A stretch of DNA of 64,000 nucleotides from Clavelina lepadiformis. Its lineage: Eukaryota; Chordata; Ascidiacea; Aplousobranchia; Clavelinidae. The stretch lies in NCBI RefSeq assembly GCF_947623445.1, contig NC_135247.1, positions 17,610,501-17,674,500 on the forward strand. Direction: 5' to 3'. Below, piece by piece: positions 37,101 through 48,345 of this stretch; positions within the stretch are counted from its first letter, which is position 1, and each line of letters starts with the position of its first letter. A program made the position numbers and the translations under genes. Below the pieces are notes generated by a model. It did not search any database. It was not told the DNA's origin and saw only the letters and a list, made by a program, of their open reading frames with translations.

Positions 37101-38028
37101 AAAAAAATAGTTTTGTCCTTGTTAAGAGACAAAAGATCTCTTAAAATGACTCTTGCAAACAGAAGCGGGCAATAATAAAATGCTTAATAAAAAGTCTGCT
37201 GACTTAAAAATACAAACTCTTTGTGCTGGCTTAAACGCCTGTTCAATGGAGGATAAAATTGAGTTACACTAAAAATGGGAGTTTGTATAAGCTAGTTACA
37301 AGTTTTGCATCCCTCACTGAGGCATAAAATACATGCTTTATAACTTTTTAAAATGTGATTCTCACAAAATACAATGTTGCAGATCAGGTGTCACCAAACT
37401 TTTTTCACAAAGTGGCAGATAAAAAACTGACAATCGCGGGCCGAATTCTCGCTATGTTCAATAAGCTACCATACAATGCAGTTATATGATAGCCAGATAT
37501 GGCCCACGGGCCATAGCTCGGTTACCCTTGTTCCAAATGAAAATAAAAAACAACAATCACTAAACAAAATAATTTGGCCTACTAATTGCAAAAGAAAATG
37601 TTGTCGAAATCTGATTTTAAACGACCAAACCAAACAAAGAACCCAGTTCTGCCCACTATGGTTAAACTCACTTTTCAGATGGAGAAGACCGCGATAAAGC
37701 ATCCTCATCTTTGTGACGACCTCCAACAAACGAGTTTGCTGAAAAGAAAAACAATTCTGTCCGTTCTGGTAAACTACCTGCAGGTCTATAAGAACCCATA
37801 ATTATAAAAAATGAATCTTTCGAATGAAAACTTCTGTAGTGAGAAAAATAATACATTAAACATCATCGAAAACATAATTCAGACAGATTAATATATGACG
37901 AGTCATCCAACTTGTACCTTCTGCACCAAGATGAAGATCGTCTGCATCCTCACTTACACTGATGGTGGTTGCCAAGGATGATGTACAACTAGTGCTGTCA
38001 TCTCGAAGCAATTCCTCTTCCAGTTCGT
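28125..38028 (-). CDS. ITPRID (KRAP/TESPA1/SSFA2) homologue, 5' end unresolved
   Basis: Ten minus-strand exons join with matching phases: 38028-37918, 37738-37672, 35532-35436, 33660-33576, 33225-33101, 32556-32406, 31450-31347, 29892-29801, 29522-29273, 28982-28125. They give about 645 residues ending in a stop. Family landmarks: EDADDLHLGAEANSF matches EDDLSLGAEANHL of human ITPRID2, and VGDLLAAREYNANEVLFNLG with the following SRF matches its SELLELYEEDPEEILYNLG and IPSRFF. These regions bind IP3 receptors; KRAP and TESPA1 position IP3 receptors at actin or immune synapses. Later exons carry a basic stretch (NKLRRRFSKSRQSS), an acidic ENETSSGFDEEDA resembling the SSGFAEDSTD patch of ITPRID2, and a Ser-rich basic tail. 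The C-terminal coiled coil of vertebrate ITPRID2 was not found. A candidate earlier exon at 38319-38237 is open but ends in a phase that does not fit, so the N-terminus is not settled. Confidence 0.78.
37385..37530. mobile_element. Short hAT-like element in an ITPRID intron
   Basis: It starts CAGGTGTCACCAAACTTTTT, resembling the element at position 8, and ends in GGTTACCCTTG. The flanking octamers TTGCAGAT and TTCCAAAT agree at six of eight bases, suggesting an old insertion. It lies between the second and third ITPRID exons. Confidence 0.5.
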
Positions 38029-38319
38029 CTAGCAATGTTTGATAGAATGATAAATATATACAGATATATGGAATGACTTGGTAACAACCAACATTATGTA
38101 TACACTGGCAATCTGGCATATATACAAGTCGAACTGTAACAGTTTTATGAAACAACTTCCAACAATATAGCAACACAAATGGAAATAGCAAGATCGTATT
38201 ACATGCACTACCATACATGGATCTGCTTCACCTTACCCATTCATAACACGAAAGACTTGTTGCAGGAGATGATAGCGTAGTTTACGCTGATTTGACAGAA
38301 ACGATTGACTATGCAGCTG

Positions 38320-39638
38320 CTACTTCCACAATACTTTCTTCACAGCTTTAATAATTCATGAATTTCACATCTTATCTCTTATCACTCATTCTAATGACCT
38401 TTAAAACATATAAAATTCGAATAATTACTCCATAAAAAGTATTCTGGTGTGTAATAGATTTTCTTTGTTCAACTTAACCACTTGATTCAGTTTCAGTCTC
38501 ACCTTAGATGACCTATCTAAACCATTAAATTCAAGCTTGTTTTCAACATTTATTCCAAGTGTTTATGCTCAATACAACAAATGACAACCGGATTCGGCAG
38601 TAAATTTGCAGGAGGCCCAACATACAAATAATAAGCAATATAAATACATACAGATTCAGAAACAATGCATGGGAGTGTTGAGGTATCATTCAGCCTAAAT
38701 TTTGCTCTAAAGAGGCAAAGAACATATTCTGGAACTGAACTACATTACTATATTATTGTCCAAAAATAATTAGAAAAAAATGTTGTGGGGTAAGTATTGG
38801 ACAAATCTATTCTTAGCTGTGTGTTGCAGGTAACTCTGTATTTTGAACATATTCACAAAGTAGAGGAAATTTCTGATATACAAAAACAGTTATATATAAC
38901 ATAGTTTCCTTGCAAAATCTTAATTTTATCCCAAGAGCATTGTGACCAAAAACTAAGGTTTCTGGAATAACAAAATGGGATTCACTTCATTTCAAAAAAT
39001 AGAAAATCTCTTACTTCATAATTAATTTGTGTTAGATTGTAAGAATTGAATAAAGAACAGTTGCGGAATCATGAGACCCTGCGGTACACACATATATATA
39101 TATGTATATACTATATACTTTCTTTACAATATTACTGTACTTTGAAAATCGATACCCGATCATTATTGAACTACTGTCCGAGTCATTTAGCACAAAATAA
39201 TGCACCTTATGTGCGGCACTGAAGCTCATGAAAAGCAATATTGTACCTATGCCAAACTCTGCAGTCTGGATATAAACCTATATACACATAAGAAACATGG
39301 ACTTAAAAGGCTACTAAAGACTGTCAACATTAACAAATTGAGAACAATTTGAAAACCACTGTACAGCATTGAAGCAATTGTCAACAATAAACACCACCTG
39401 CTCATCTGCTTAATTTCGTTTGTTTTAACTTATGTTTCGTGGGTTTAACTGATTATGGGTTTAGAGGCCGTGCTAGTTGTTGCTCACAATTATCACCTTA
39501 ATGTTTGTTTTTTGAGCATGTATTGTATTCTATTATTTATTTTTCGCCATTAACTGGGCAGATCTAAGGTTAGGATGCTAAAAGTTGTAGTTAGCCTATA
39601 CCTAGCATAATAAAACACATACTCACAAACAATTAATC
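38320..39638. other. Non-coding stretch upstream of ITPRID exons
   Basis: The missing 5' exons of ITPRID could lie here, but none could be assigned with a consistent phase. A TA microsatellite is present near 39090. Confidence 0.4.
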
Positions 39639-39738
39639 GGTCTAGTATAACAGTGCATAATCAGATGACGTCACTAATTTAGTAGCTGAAGTCTAATATA
39701 CAAAGGTTATCTGTGGTTATGCACTTGTTTACTAGACC
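39639..39738. mobile_element. Palindromic miniature element, copy A
   Basis: 100 bp. The ends GGTCTAGTATAACAGTGCAT and, on the other strand, GGTCTAGTAAACAAGTGCAT form long inverted repeats with few mismatches. An internal AGATGACGTCA lies near the left end. It is a near twin of copy B, 82 bases downstream in the same orientation. Confidence 0.75.
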
Positions 39739-39820
39739 CTTCATGTTATGATACTTCTTACAACGTATTGCCTACTCTAGCCCATGTAACGCGATTCTTT
39801 CAAGATTCAGTCTTATGTTA

Positions 39821-39920
39821 AGTCTAGTATACAAGTGCAAAACCAGATGACGTCAAAATTTGAGTAGTTGGGATCTAATATACAAAGGCATTCTGTGGTT
39901 GTGCACTTGTATACTAGACC
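39821..39920. mobile_element. Palindromic miniature element, copy B
   Basis: 100 bp. The ends AGTCTAGTATACAAGTGCAA and, on the other strand, GGTCTAGTATACAAGTGCAC pair closely. It shares AACCAGATGACGTCA and TCTAATATACAAAGG with copy A. TA bases flank both sides, compatible with a TA target as in Tc1/mariner elements, but this is not certain. Confidence 0.75.
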
Positions 39921-39957
39921 TAAATTAACGAGCAGGAAAAAGTAATAAAGCCCAAGG

Positions 39958-40135
39958 GGTTAAAACATACAAGATAGCAATAAAAGGATTGTGCTATCAG
40001 CTGGCAGGTTAGCATGTTTTAAGCCGTTTTAGCTTTGTCACCTTTTCAAGCTTATTAGCGCATCCTAATAATAACTGGCTTGATTTTTCGTCCCCACCAC
40101 GCTTTTGATGAAAAATAAAATGATTGATTGATTGA
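39958..40135 (+). repeat. Non-LTR element 3' end
   Basis: A unique sequence ends in GATGAAAAATAAAATGATTG and then TGATTGATTGA, a short tandem 3' tail typical of CR1/L2-like LINEs and their SINEs. No coding sequence of the element is present. Confidence 0.45.
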
Positions 40136-41259
40136 AATACATACACAGCTAGTATAAACGCATAAAAGACCAAGTTTAGTCCGTACATTACATTACATTA
40201 TTAATAACTTTAAAAATCGGTTAATCTTCGGGATCGAATCACAGATTATCGTCGAAAATATTAAGACAGCAAAACTAACCAAACCTATATATATATGGTG
40301 AGCAGATGGGTGGGTGAACGAAAACATCTTCGAAATTTTTTGGATGTATTGTGCATGACGTCACAACTTGGGATTATTTTTAGACCATGGGAAACAATAA
40401 AAATGCAACATTTTGAGTCGGCGAATAAAATCGTTCCAGAAATGACAAAAAATTATAGCTTAAACAGCGGTACTTATTGTTGCAGAATACAAAAAAATTT
40501 CATACCAGCAGGCCAAAGCTTAGTTGTCAATAATAAGGCGTTGACATCAGATTAAAAATAAAACGAAACTCCTTGGTAACATCACCATTATAATTCCCAG
40601 ATTCCCAATATTTTGAATATTTTTCTGCAAAACTTTTATCTCTAAAAATAATGGTCTAAAACATAATTAAGTTGAACGCGTTGCGGTCATAGCAATTCAT
40701 TGCATGTAATGCAATTTGACAACTGCGCTGCAATATTTGGGTTGTATTGTACCGCACATTAAAAATTTCAGCAAAATACTTTTTGTTTGAGACGTTACTT
40801 AGTAACATCAGTAGTAACAGTAACTACCTATATCTTGCCCAGTGAATACTGGCGATTTTATCAACCCGAGCTAAACAATAACAAAACATTTGAAGGTGCC
40901 AAAGCAGTTTATTTAACAATTCGCATTTCATTTGTTGGCTCTTCAAAATCCTCTGTGCTAGCTACACTTGAGTGAGAATATACAAAACTCAAAGATTTTA
41001 CTGAATCAGTGGAATTTGAATACGCATACCGATACCATACCATTGTCACGTAAGAAAAACACTTTCTTCTCATGATACTTTTTATTGAGTTTATAAAGTT
41101 TTTCATTTATTAATCAAAATCGTACACAGAATGACTGAACGGCGTGAATATCATGTACATCGAAATGGAAAAAACATCTTGAAAACGTTCTCAGCAGCGG
41201 AATGGAGTTTAAATACAAACTCAGTAAAATGCCGAAAAATGTAGTTTGAAAAACATGTT
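40136..41259. other. Gene-free stretch
   Basis: No gene assigned. A frame at 40909-41106 (minus) ends with HSSVASTEDFEEPTNEM and looks acidic and Ser-rich, but no splice partner was found. Confidence 0.4.
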
Positions 41260-41265
41260 TTTATT
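41260..41265 (-). terminator. Polyadenylation signal of ING gene
   Basis: AATAAA on the minus strand, 10 bases beyond the stop codon, implying a very short 3' untranslated region. Confidence 0.55.
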
Positions 41266-41274
41266 ATATTCAAT

Positions 41275-43384
41275 TCATCTTTCCTTCTTGTTGTCCTTTC
41301 TTCTATCCTTCATATCACGGCTGCAGTCAGGACAATACCATTTTCCTTTTGGTTTATGGCTGAGTCCAACACATGAGAAATGGAACCATTCAATGGGGCA
41401 CTTCTTGTTATCACAGCCTATCATCTGGCCAAACGAGACCTGGTCACAGAGGCAGTAGGTTGGCTCATCTGGGTCAACTGGAATGTCCACTTGAGGTGAT
41501 GGAGAGCGGGTGGACACAGGGTCGGCGTGATGCTGTAAAGTGTTTTTGTTTGTCAAATATAATTTATCCCCCATAATAAATATCACAAATTTTATAAATG
41601 CAACAGTTTTTTTGAGAAATTGGTGAAATATTGATTACACCAGACATCCACCCTAGGATCTATTTGATGTTCAAAGCCTGCATAGTAACAGAGTAAAAAA
41701 AACAAAGAAAAAAGGCAATTTACTTTAACAGTTTTCTTTTTCTTCTTCTTTCCTTTCATTGAATTCTTGTTCGATCCGTTAGAACTTGTTCCAGGCAAGC
41801 TAGATTTGGACGGTGCGGCAGATTTTGCAGCGGCAAGTTTTGCTAAAGTTGAAGTTCGGGATGAAGAAGAGGATGGGGTCGTTGAGGTGACAATGTTTCC
41901 GGAAGATGTGCTGGAAGTGGGACTTTGCTCTTTCTTATCCGACCTTTCGCTCTTCTTATTTGAGGAGTTTTCATCTTTTGGCTTTAAAGTAAAGTCAGCT
42001 GGTGCATTTGTGTTTTCAAGTGGCAAGTGTAAGTTCAGTTTTGAATGATTTGTTGACCCATTTCCGTGACCATTGTTAGTTGACTGAGAAACAGCTGGCG
42101 TTGTGTCCATAATTATAACCTTTTCCTGCATAAACAAAGCAGCTGATTTTTAGAAAAAACAATAACAAATGTCTGGGCAACAATGTCAATCAGATAGGAA
42201 ATGTCAGTAATGTACAGTAATGAACAGAATTGTGAATTGGTACCGAACACAGAAATGTTCACATGTTCAACAAAGCAACACAATAAAGAATTTTAGAAAG
42301 ATATTATGCTATCTGCATATGTCAATAAAATGCATGATATCTTCAAGAATTACTTTCTCCTGATGTTTTTCTGAATAATGATGTCGGTGTCTTCTTGATC
42401 TCTTCGTTCCTCGATGATTATCAGGTTTCTATGTGACAAAATTACGTTATAACCTGAATCATGAAATCTCTCATTCAGTCATAGAAATCAATGAAATTAC
42501 TGCAGCAGAGCAGTTTTGTGAAGCACTAGTTGTATGAAAATATAAAAATAGTATATAAAAATGATTTTTCGATTTAAGTTAAATTTTCACAGAAAAAAAG
42601 CATGTACTTACATGCGGTTCCCGTTTTTCACCAAACTCATTCTTTAATTCAGGTAAATAGGCAGATTTAAAACGATAACTGGAGTGTTCCACCACTTTCT
42701 TTTTGTTTTCAATTGTTTCAGTCATCTAAAATATAGTAAAATGACAATAGTTTATTTTTTTTTGATGTGCAATATATATGTACACACACTATACAGTCTA
42801 TAATGTATCGAACATGACAGATCATTCTATGCATTAAGTACGCATACATAGCTAAAAAAAAAGAAAACTGAGTATATAACTGACTCCCTATGTTGACAGT
42901 AGACGATAGATACACTGCATTATGACTGTATTTTACAACCTCGGCTAACCTGTTGTACAATAGAGATCTTTTCATCTCCCAATTCCTGGCAGCGGCAGAA
43001 AAGACGTTGAATTTGTATTAACGTTGTTCGCCGCTTCAAACTGATGTCTTTATCTTTGGTGAAGGTCGAATATAAAGCTTCGATTTCAGATAAAACCTCT
43101 GCAATTTTAAATGAAAAAATCAAATTATTTTTTCAACTGTCGCATCTGTCTTTGGAAGAGTATAAGCTTTATGTATTAAATACATGCACACACATATCAA
43201 TCAGTTTTTATTCATTTACTACAAAGATCTTACCTCTGCATGTACAGTCAATTTCCCGCAGTCTTGTAACACTGCGTTGCAACTCAAACGGCAAGTTTTC
43301 AACAAAGTCTACATAGTTTCCTGCATAAATCGTTGCTAAGCTGATCACTTCTTCGGTGGTTTGTTGAAAAGAAATATCTTCCAT
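41275..43384 (-). CDS. ING1/2-type inhibitor of growth protein (PHD finger)
   Basis: Six minus-strand exons (43384-43234, 43098-42950, 42725-42612, 42428-42354, 42125-41724, 41532-41275) give 382 residues. ING proteins are subunits of histone acetyltransferase or deacetylase complexes and read histone H3 trimethylated at lysine 4. The N-terminal ING helical domain is clear ([20 protein letters not shown]; later [14 protein letters not shown]). A basic [17 protein letters not shown] exon and a long Ser/Thr/Lys linker with GKKKKKK follow. The PHD finger has all eight zinc ligands: C324, C326, C337, C342, H348, C351, C364, C367; Y323 and W346 match the aromatic cage. [20 protein letters not shown] places it with ING1/ING2 rather than ING3-5, and the [11 protein letters not shown] tail resembles their polybasic region. 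An in-frame ATG at 43441 could add 19 residues. The linker makes it longer than human ING2. Confidence 0.92.
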
Positions 43385-43708
43385 GACACAGTTAGTCTCG
43401 AGTTTGACGCATTTCAATATTACATAATACTGCTTAATCAACAGCTGTGTGTGTTATATACTAGCTGAATTACACACTATTCGCAAAGCATTTCGAAAAC
43501 AGTGCAATATGATCAACAGAGAATAGAATGATTATTGACTTGGCTGAAGGTCACTAAATCACTGTATTATAGAGGGCTGGGTGCAGAGAATATTTTGAGT
43601 GGCCTCCCAAACATCTTGGGAGCATAAATATTTAAATTATGCCAACATCATTCCACGATACTTTATCAAACAGTTTTCTGGAGTACCTAACTGACTGTTA
43701 CTCTATGC

Positions 43709-43941
43709 CAGTGGTTCCTAACTTTTTTTGGTTCGCAGCACTCTAAAGTGCTTGCCAGTTTATGTTTTAGAGTTGTTTATGAACAAGCTGGTAACCGGTA
43801 ATGTGAAAAAGATCCATTTTGGAGCTTTTAAAACAAAACAAATAGGTCTATGATTAAAAAATTATGCTGCAAATCTCTTGTTTACCGGAAATCCTGCAAC
43901 ACTCTAGGCCAACCTCGTGACACCCCGGTTTGGAAACACTG
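43709..43941. mobile_element. hAT miniature element (233 bp)
   Basis: Ends CAGTGGTTCCTAAC and, on the other strand, CAGTGTTTCCAAAC. The flanking octamers CTCTATGC (43701-43708) and CTCTCTGC (43942-43949) agree at seven of eight bases. It lies upstream of the ING gene. Confidence 0.8.
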
Positions 43942-43949
43942 CTCTCTGC

Positions 43950-45880
43950 CGTACGGGGATATCTGTATAATACCTAACTTGGTCACAACTGCTGTTGGGC
44001 CAACTTCCAAATTACAATTTTCATTTGGCTAAAGCAAAAAAGTCAAATTCTAGCAGATTCTGAAATGTTATCAAGTGCATAAAAACTTGTAAAGGTTGGG
44101 TGTTAAAACAGAACTTTGTAATATATAAGAAGATTTGTTTAAACTATATCTTAAAAATTGTGTATATCAGTAAATGAAGAGTGTTGGGAGAGAATATTGA
44201 AAAAGAAAATTTAGGTGTATGCTATGATATGTGACTTATCTTTCATCATAAAAATAAACCATAATTTCAATATCGAAAATCTGGATATACTATATACATA
44301 TAGGCCTAGGCCTATATAACTTGAAAATTGTTTGTGCACTTTCCATTAAACATAACAGCTGTAAAACGTTTATCGCTATGTTTCCTAAGTTGTGATCGCC
44401 TGCCCATTAATGGAGTACATAACTGTAAATTGTAATATATATAGTTATATCTAAAAAAATGCTTCATGACAGCAGATGACAAAGGACATATGCAGCCATC
44501 ATAACACTATGATGGTTATGTCAGTTTAAGTTAAAAATTTACAGTTCCTAAAATCTCAGACAAATTGTTGTTCCAGGTATATAGTATTGGAAAACAACAG
44601 TTTCAAACTTCAGTAGTTTGAAACTGTTCCGTTTACCATCCGTTTACCAAAGTTGCAAAATCATAATAGGACTTCCATGACCGGAAAATTTCTACAGATA
44701 GGTTTATTACTCTTGTTTTGGGCAAGGGAAAAGAGAAATCGTACATGTTTGCACTAGGCTATACCTGCCTATCTATTCTATATGAAACTAGCCTACCAAG
44801 CTAGGTTACAAAACCATGAGTATGCTAATGTCCAACACCTTATAAAATCTATGAAAGTTACCCATTCTGTACCGTCAGCCTGCTAACCGTAGGCTATAAG
44901 CAGATAAGCTGGTGTTGGACTAGGCTACAACCAACCGGTACTAGCCTATATATACAGCAGCAGTCTGGTACTGCAGCTTACAAGTTTTTGTCAATTCACA
45001 TAGCCTATAGGCTAGCCTGCATCCTACCGTACAAGCCTAAATTTAATTTAGACATAGCTTAAAGCTTCTGATATTTATACCGGTAGATCTAACTTATTTC
45101 ACTTCATTTAGGTCATAGGTCATGCTAATGCTCTTTTTAACAGCTTCTTTAGCTCGGTAGCCCTTTGGGCCTACAATAATGCAGTAGGTCTACTGTAGTA
45201 CAAGAATCCATAAACGCTATGGCTGTGCTGATAGTGATAGCTCCACGCTTGAATAACGCTCAACGAACCGTGACCCTACGAGGTTCTCAAAATGAATGAC
45301 GACGCGGGGCATTGTGCTGCAGATCTGTACAAACAAAACAAAAGAATGGGTAAAGGCGAAACTCTACTTTCGGTGACGGGGATCGGTCGACCTATCTTTG
45401 CCTTTTGTAAATTTCAACATTAATCAGAGAACGTCTTTGCCTGTTGAGAAAGCAGTTAGTAGCTTTAGGGCTAGGTTCCACTGCTTTTTAGGTAATTTTT
45501 GATGTACCGGTATGCATATTTAGCACAGGTAGGCTACAGTATAATATTGCAGACTGACTGCGTTTAAGAATGAATGAATGTTTCGTTTGTCAACTACAAT
45601 TACAACCAACATACTTAAGTTACAGATTTTGTAGTTATACACAGAAAGATGAAATTGTAATTGATTATTTCGCAAGATGCATATGCTTTCAACTATTGCA
45701 TTGCGTAGATATGTGTTTGATTGTTGAGGTTCAAGTCCAAGTTTTTAGCTTACAATTCATATAAGATGATGTACACAGGAAACTACAGAAAGTGCTCGTA
45801 GCATACAAGCACGTAGCACCCGCACCAGATAACGGATTTCAAATCGGAATTTCATTTAATTTTTAGAATTTTCTTTTTAC
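43950..45880. other. Intergenic stretch with possible small frame
   Basis: Mostly AT-rich with frequent TAGCCTA-like words from 44280 to 45060. Around 45286-45400 base composition is more balanced, and an ATG at 45292 opens a 43-codon frame (MNDDAGHCAADLYKQNKRMG and on) ending at 45423. This could be a first exon or 5' leader of a nearby gene, or chance. Confidence 0.3.
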
Positions 45881-45939
45881 AGCGACAACAGAAAACAAAA
45901 TCTTGCAAATAGAACTTTGCCAGGGTTTGTTGAATTGAA

Positions 45940-47583
45940 ATGGATAATAAAGCCAACTTTATTTTAAACGGATTAGACGCAGACAGAAAGACTTGCCACG
46001 AGTATTGTGACTTCACAATCATTTGCGAAGGAAAAACATTTCAGGCTCATAAATGTGTGCTTGCAATTGCGTCCGAGTATTTCAAAACTCTTTTTACTTC
46101 AACGTTCCCGGGCGTATCAAACAACAAGGCTGACATAGACGGTGTCGACGCCGACATGATGCAATTGATATTGGATAGCATCTACACCAATGACGTCATC
46201 ATCTCCCGTAGCAACGTGCATGACCTTTTAGCCGCGGCGGACTACTTTCAAATGCCTTTGATTAAAAGCGAGTGTGGTAGGTTTTTAAAGGAAAATATGT
46301 CGTTGCGATTGTTTGAAAAGGACTGGAGCGTTGCAAGATGCTACTCGCTAAATTTAGAGTGTTTTGAGCCTTTCCTCAGGTTAAACTTCAACGATATCTT
46401 AGAAGACGACAATATTCTGTATCTGAGTTTCGACGACTTCAAGGCTCTCATGGACATGAAGGATCTTGGAAGAGCGTTGCCTGTCAAACTGGGCAAGTGC
46501 ATTATGGCATGGGTAAAATATGACACCGTTGAGCGCCGGAAATATTTTAAAAACTTATTTCTTTTGGTGGATGTGCAGCAGCTTACATCTGATATTCTGG
46601 GGGAAATGTCAAGGGATGAACTTTTTGTATCTGAGCCTGACTCGCTCGCACTCCTCCAAGACGCGATGCAAATGTTTTCAACATCTGAAACCCAACTTTC
46701 TCCACGCGTTGTGGTGACAAAGAAGGCGGCATATAGAAACCCGACGCGTTACGAAACAAAGGTACGCGTTTATGACGTTGGTAAAAAAGAGTGGACAATA
46801 CTGCCCAGTCTCCCACATAACATCAGAGACACTTCTGTTTTGATTAAAGAAGACGTGATTTACGCTTTTGGAGGAATTGCAGAATATTCCGGTAAGTCGT
46901 TGTCGCAGGTAGCGTGTTTAGACTTGACCAGGCCCTACCTTAAATGGGCGAGCGCTGCCTTCTATATGATGCTTGGAAGGCGAAACTGCGGCTGCACCGT
47001 ATTTGATGATTCACTTTGGGTTGCCGGCGGTTTGCTCCACGATACGCGCTGGGTTACATCGGTTGAATTCTTCCAATTTAGCGGGAAACGTTGGCAGCAT
47101 GCGCCGCCAATGAATCAAGCCAGGGAAGGATGTGGTCTGGTCGGGCACAGGAATCGTCTCTACGCAATCGGTGGAAGCCCTAAACCTACGAAAGCTCTGA
47201 AAACGGTTGAGTGTTTGGTTGGAGAAACCTGGCAGATCCAGGCTCCGATGAACGAGGAAAGATGCAGATTTCCAGCAGTTGTGTTACGGGATCGCATCTA
47301 CGCGATCGGGGGCGAAACACTAGGCAAGCTTGGCGCATTTGATCTTGAATCATTAAAACGCGGTTTGACGTTTCGCTCCACTCCGATTAATACCGTGGAA
47401 GCGTATGATCCCACTAGCGACTGCTGGTGTTTCGTTGCTTCCATGAACAAGGCCAGAAGTGGACACTCAGCCTGCGTGTGGGAAGGGAAAATTTACGTGG
47501 TGGATGGACTTGACGAATCGGTGGAGAGATACGACCCAGAACGTGATGAATGGAATGAACTTCCTTTAGGAAATAAATTATAA
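45940..47583 (+). CDS. BTB-BACK-Kelch (KLHL) protein, array copy 1
   Basis: An intronless 547-residue frame. The BTB domain lies at about residues 20-120 (CDFTIICEGKTFQAHKCVLA, SEYFKTLFTS), the BACK domain at about 125-225, and Kelch beta-propeller repeats from about 285 (for example VIYAFGGIAEYSGKS, LWVAGGLLHDTRW, LYAIGGSPKP, RIYAIGGETLG, KIYVVDG). KLHL proteins are substrate adaptors for CUL3 ubiquitin ligases: BTB and BACK hold CUL3 and the propeller binds the target. The target here is unknown. TTCTTTTTACAG ends at 45882, upstream of the ATG, a possible trans-splice or 5' intron acceptor. The last repeat reads VVDG where paralogues have VVGG. Confidence 0.9.
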   Translation: MDNKANFILNGLDADRKTCHEYCDFTIICEGKTFQAHKCVLAIASEYFKTLFTSTFPGVSNNKADIDGVDADMMQLILDSIYTNDVIISRSNVHDLLAAADYFQMPLIKSECGRFLKENMSLRLFEKDWSVARCYSLNLECFEPFLRLNFNDILEDDNILYLSFDDFKALMDMKDLGRALPVKLGKCIMAWVKYDTVERRKYFKNLFLLVDVQQLTSDILGEMSRDELFVSEPDSLALLQDAMQMFSTSETQLSPRVVVTKKAAYRNPTRYETKVRVYDVGKKEWTILPSLPHNIRDTSVLIKEDVIYAFGGIAEYSGKSLSQVACLDLTRPYLKWASAAFYMMLGRRNCGCTVFDDSLWVAGGLLHDTRWVTSVEFFQFSGKRWQHAPPMNQAREGCGLVGHRNRLYAIGGSPKPTKALKTVECLVGETWQIQAPMNEERCRFPAVVLRDRIYAIGGETLGKLGAFDLESLKRGLTFRSTPINTVEAYDPTSDCWCFVASMNKARSGHSACVWEGKIYVVDGLDESVERYDPERDEWNELPLGNKL

Positions 47584-47709
47584 TCGCTTTGATTTGATCC
47601 AGGCAAATGCAAGATTGTGACTCAAACAATGTTTAAAAATGACGTACGTGCGCTGTGAACTGGTGCAATCATTAAACTGCAGGGTTTGTCATGGACAGCT
47701 AATTTTGGT

Positions 47710-48000
47710 ATAGCAAGTTATGCTCGTCTTCTTCGTCGTTTGAGCGTTTCTTCTTTCCACTTCCAGACTAGATTTCCGGGCATGAGGTCATCAGCCATGT
47801 GATTGTATCTTCGTCCTTTCAGACCATCACGCAAACCATGTGGGGGCCGATGGATTGGGCAGTTATTGATGACATGGTCTGCTGTCTGCTCTGTGGCACC
47901 ACACTCGCATCCTGATGAGGGAGCCAGTCCCCATTTGTGCATATTTGAGCGAAAACGTCCGACGCCGGTGCGCAGGCGGTTGAGCCTGATGCTCGTATCT
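47710..48000 (-). mobile_element. LINE reverse transcriptase C-terminal fragment
   Basis: The minus strand reads RLNRLRTGVGRFRSNMHKWG, then CECGATEQTADHVINNCPIH, the zinc-knuckle-like C-terminal region of many jockey/I-type non-LTR retrotransposon polyproteins, ending KRRRRRA and a stop. Only about 90 codons remain. It lies about 130 bases downstream of KLHL copy 1. Confidence 0.7.
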
Positions 48001-48216
48001 GTCAGTTACAACTAAATTTTTACGTTTCTTGTTTTTCTATCTTAAATGTATTTTTATCACAAATTCAATTGTATTTTTTACTTAGTTTGCATTTAAATCT
48101 TATTAACCAGCGTGTGTAGAAAATGTTTTGAGAGTTTCGTTATTTTACACTTTTAACTGAGTGGTCGTCTTACTATTCTCTGTTTCAAATGAAACAAATT
48201 ATTTATATTTAAATCT

Positions 48217-48345
48217 TAATAGCGACACCTGGCGTTGTGTTGTACCGATGAACAAAGCCAGAAGTGGGCGCTCAGCCAGCGTCTGCAAAGGAGATATTTA
48301 TGTGGTCGACAACGTTCATATCAAGGAAGGTGTAACCCTGCTATA
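48217..48345 (+). pseudogene. KLHL remnant: last Kelch repeat
   Basis: SDTWRCVVPMNKARSGRSAS, then VCKGDIYVVDN, closely matches the final repeat of KLHL copy 4 (SDTWRYVSSMNKARSGHSAC, WKGKIYVVGG). Nothing upstream continues the protein, so it is a fragment of a deleted tandem copy. Confidence 0.75.

Noticed and set aside
37856-38218. 120-codon minus-strand frame as one gene
   Set aside because: Only the part from DELEEELLRDD to LHLGAE is an exon; the rest is intron read-through on either side.
41767-42048. 93-codon plus-strand frame rich in Glu, Val and Phe
   Set aside because: It is the exact antisense of the Ser/Lys-rich ING linker exon, whose splice sites and frame are well supported.
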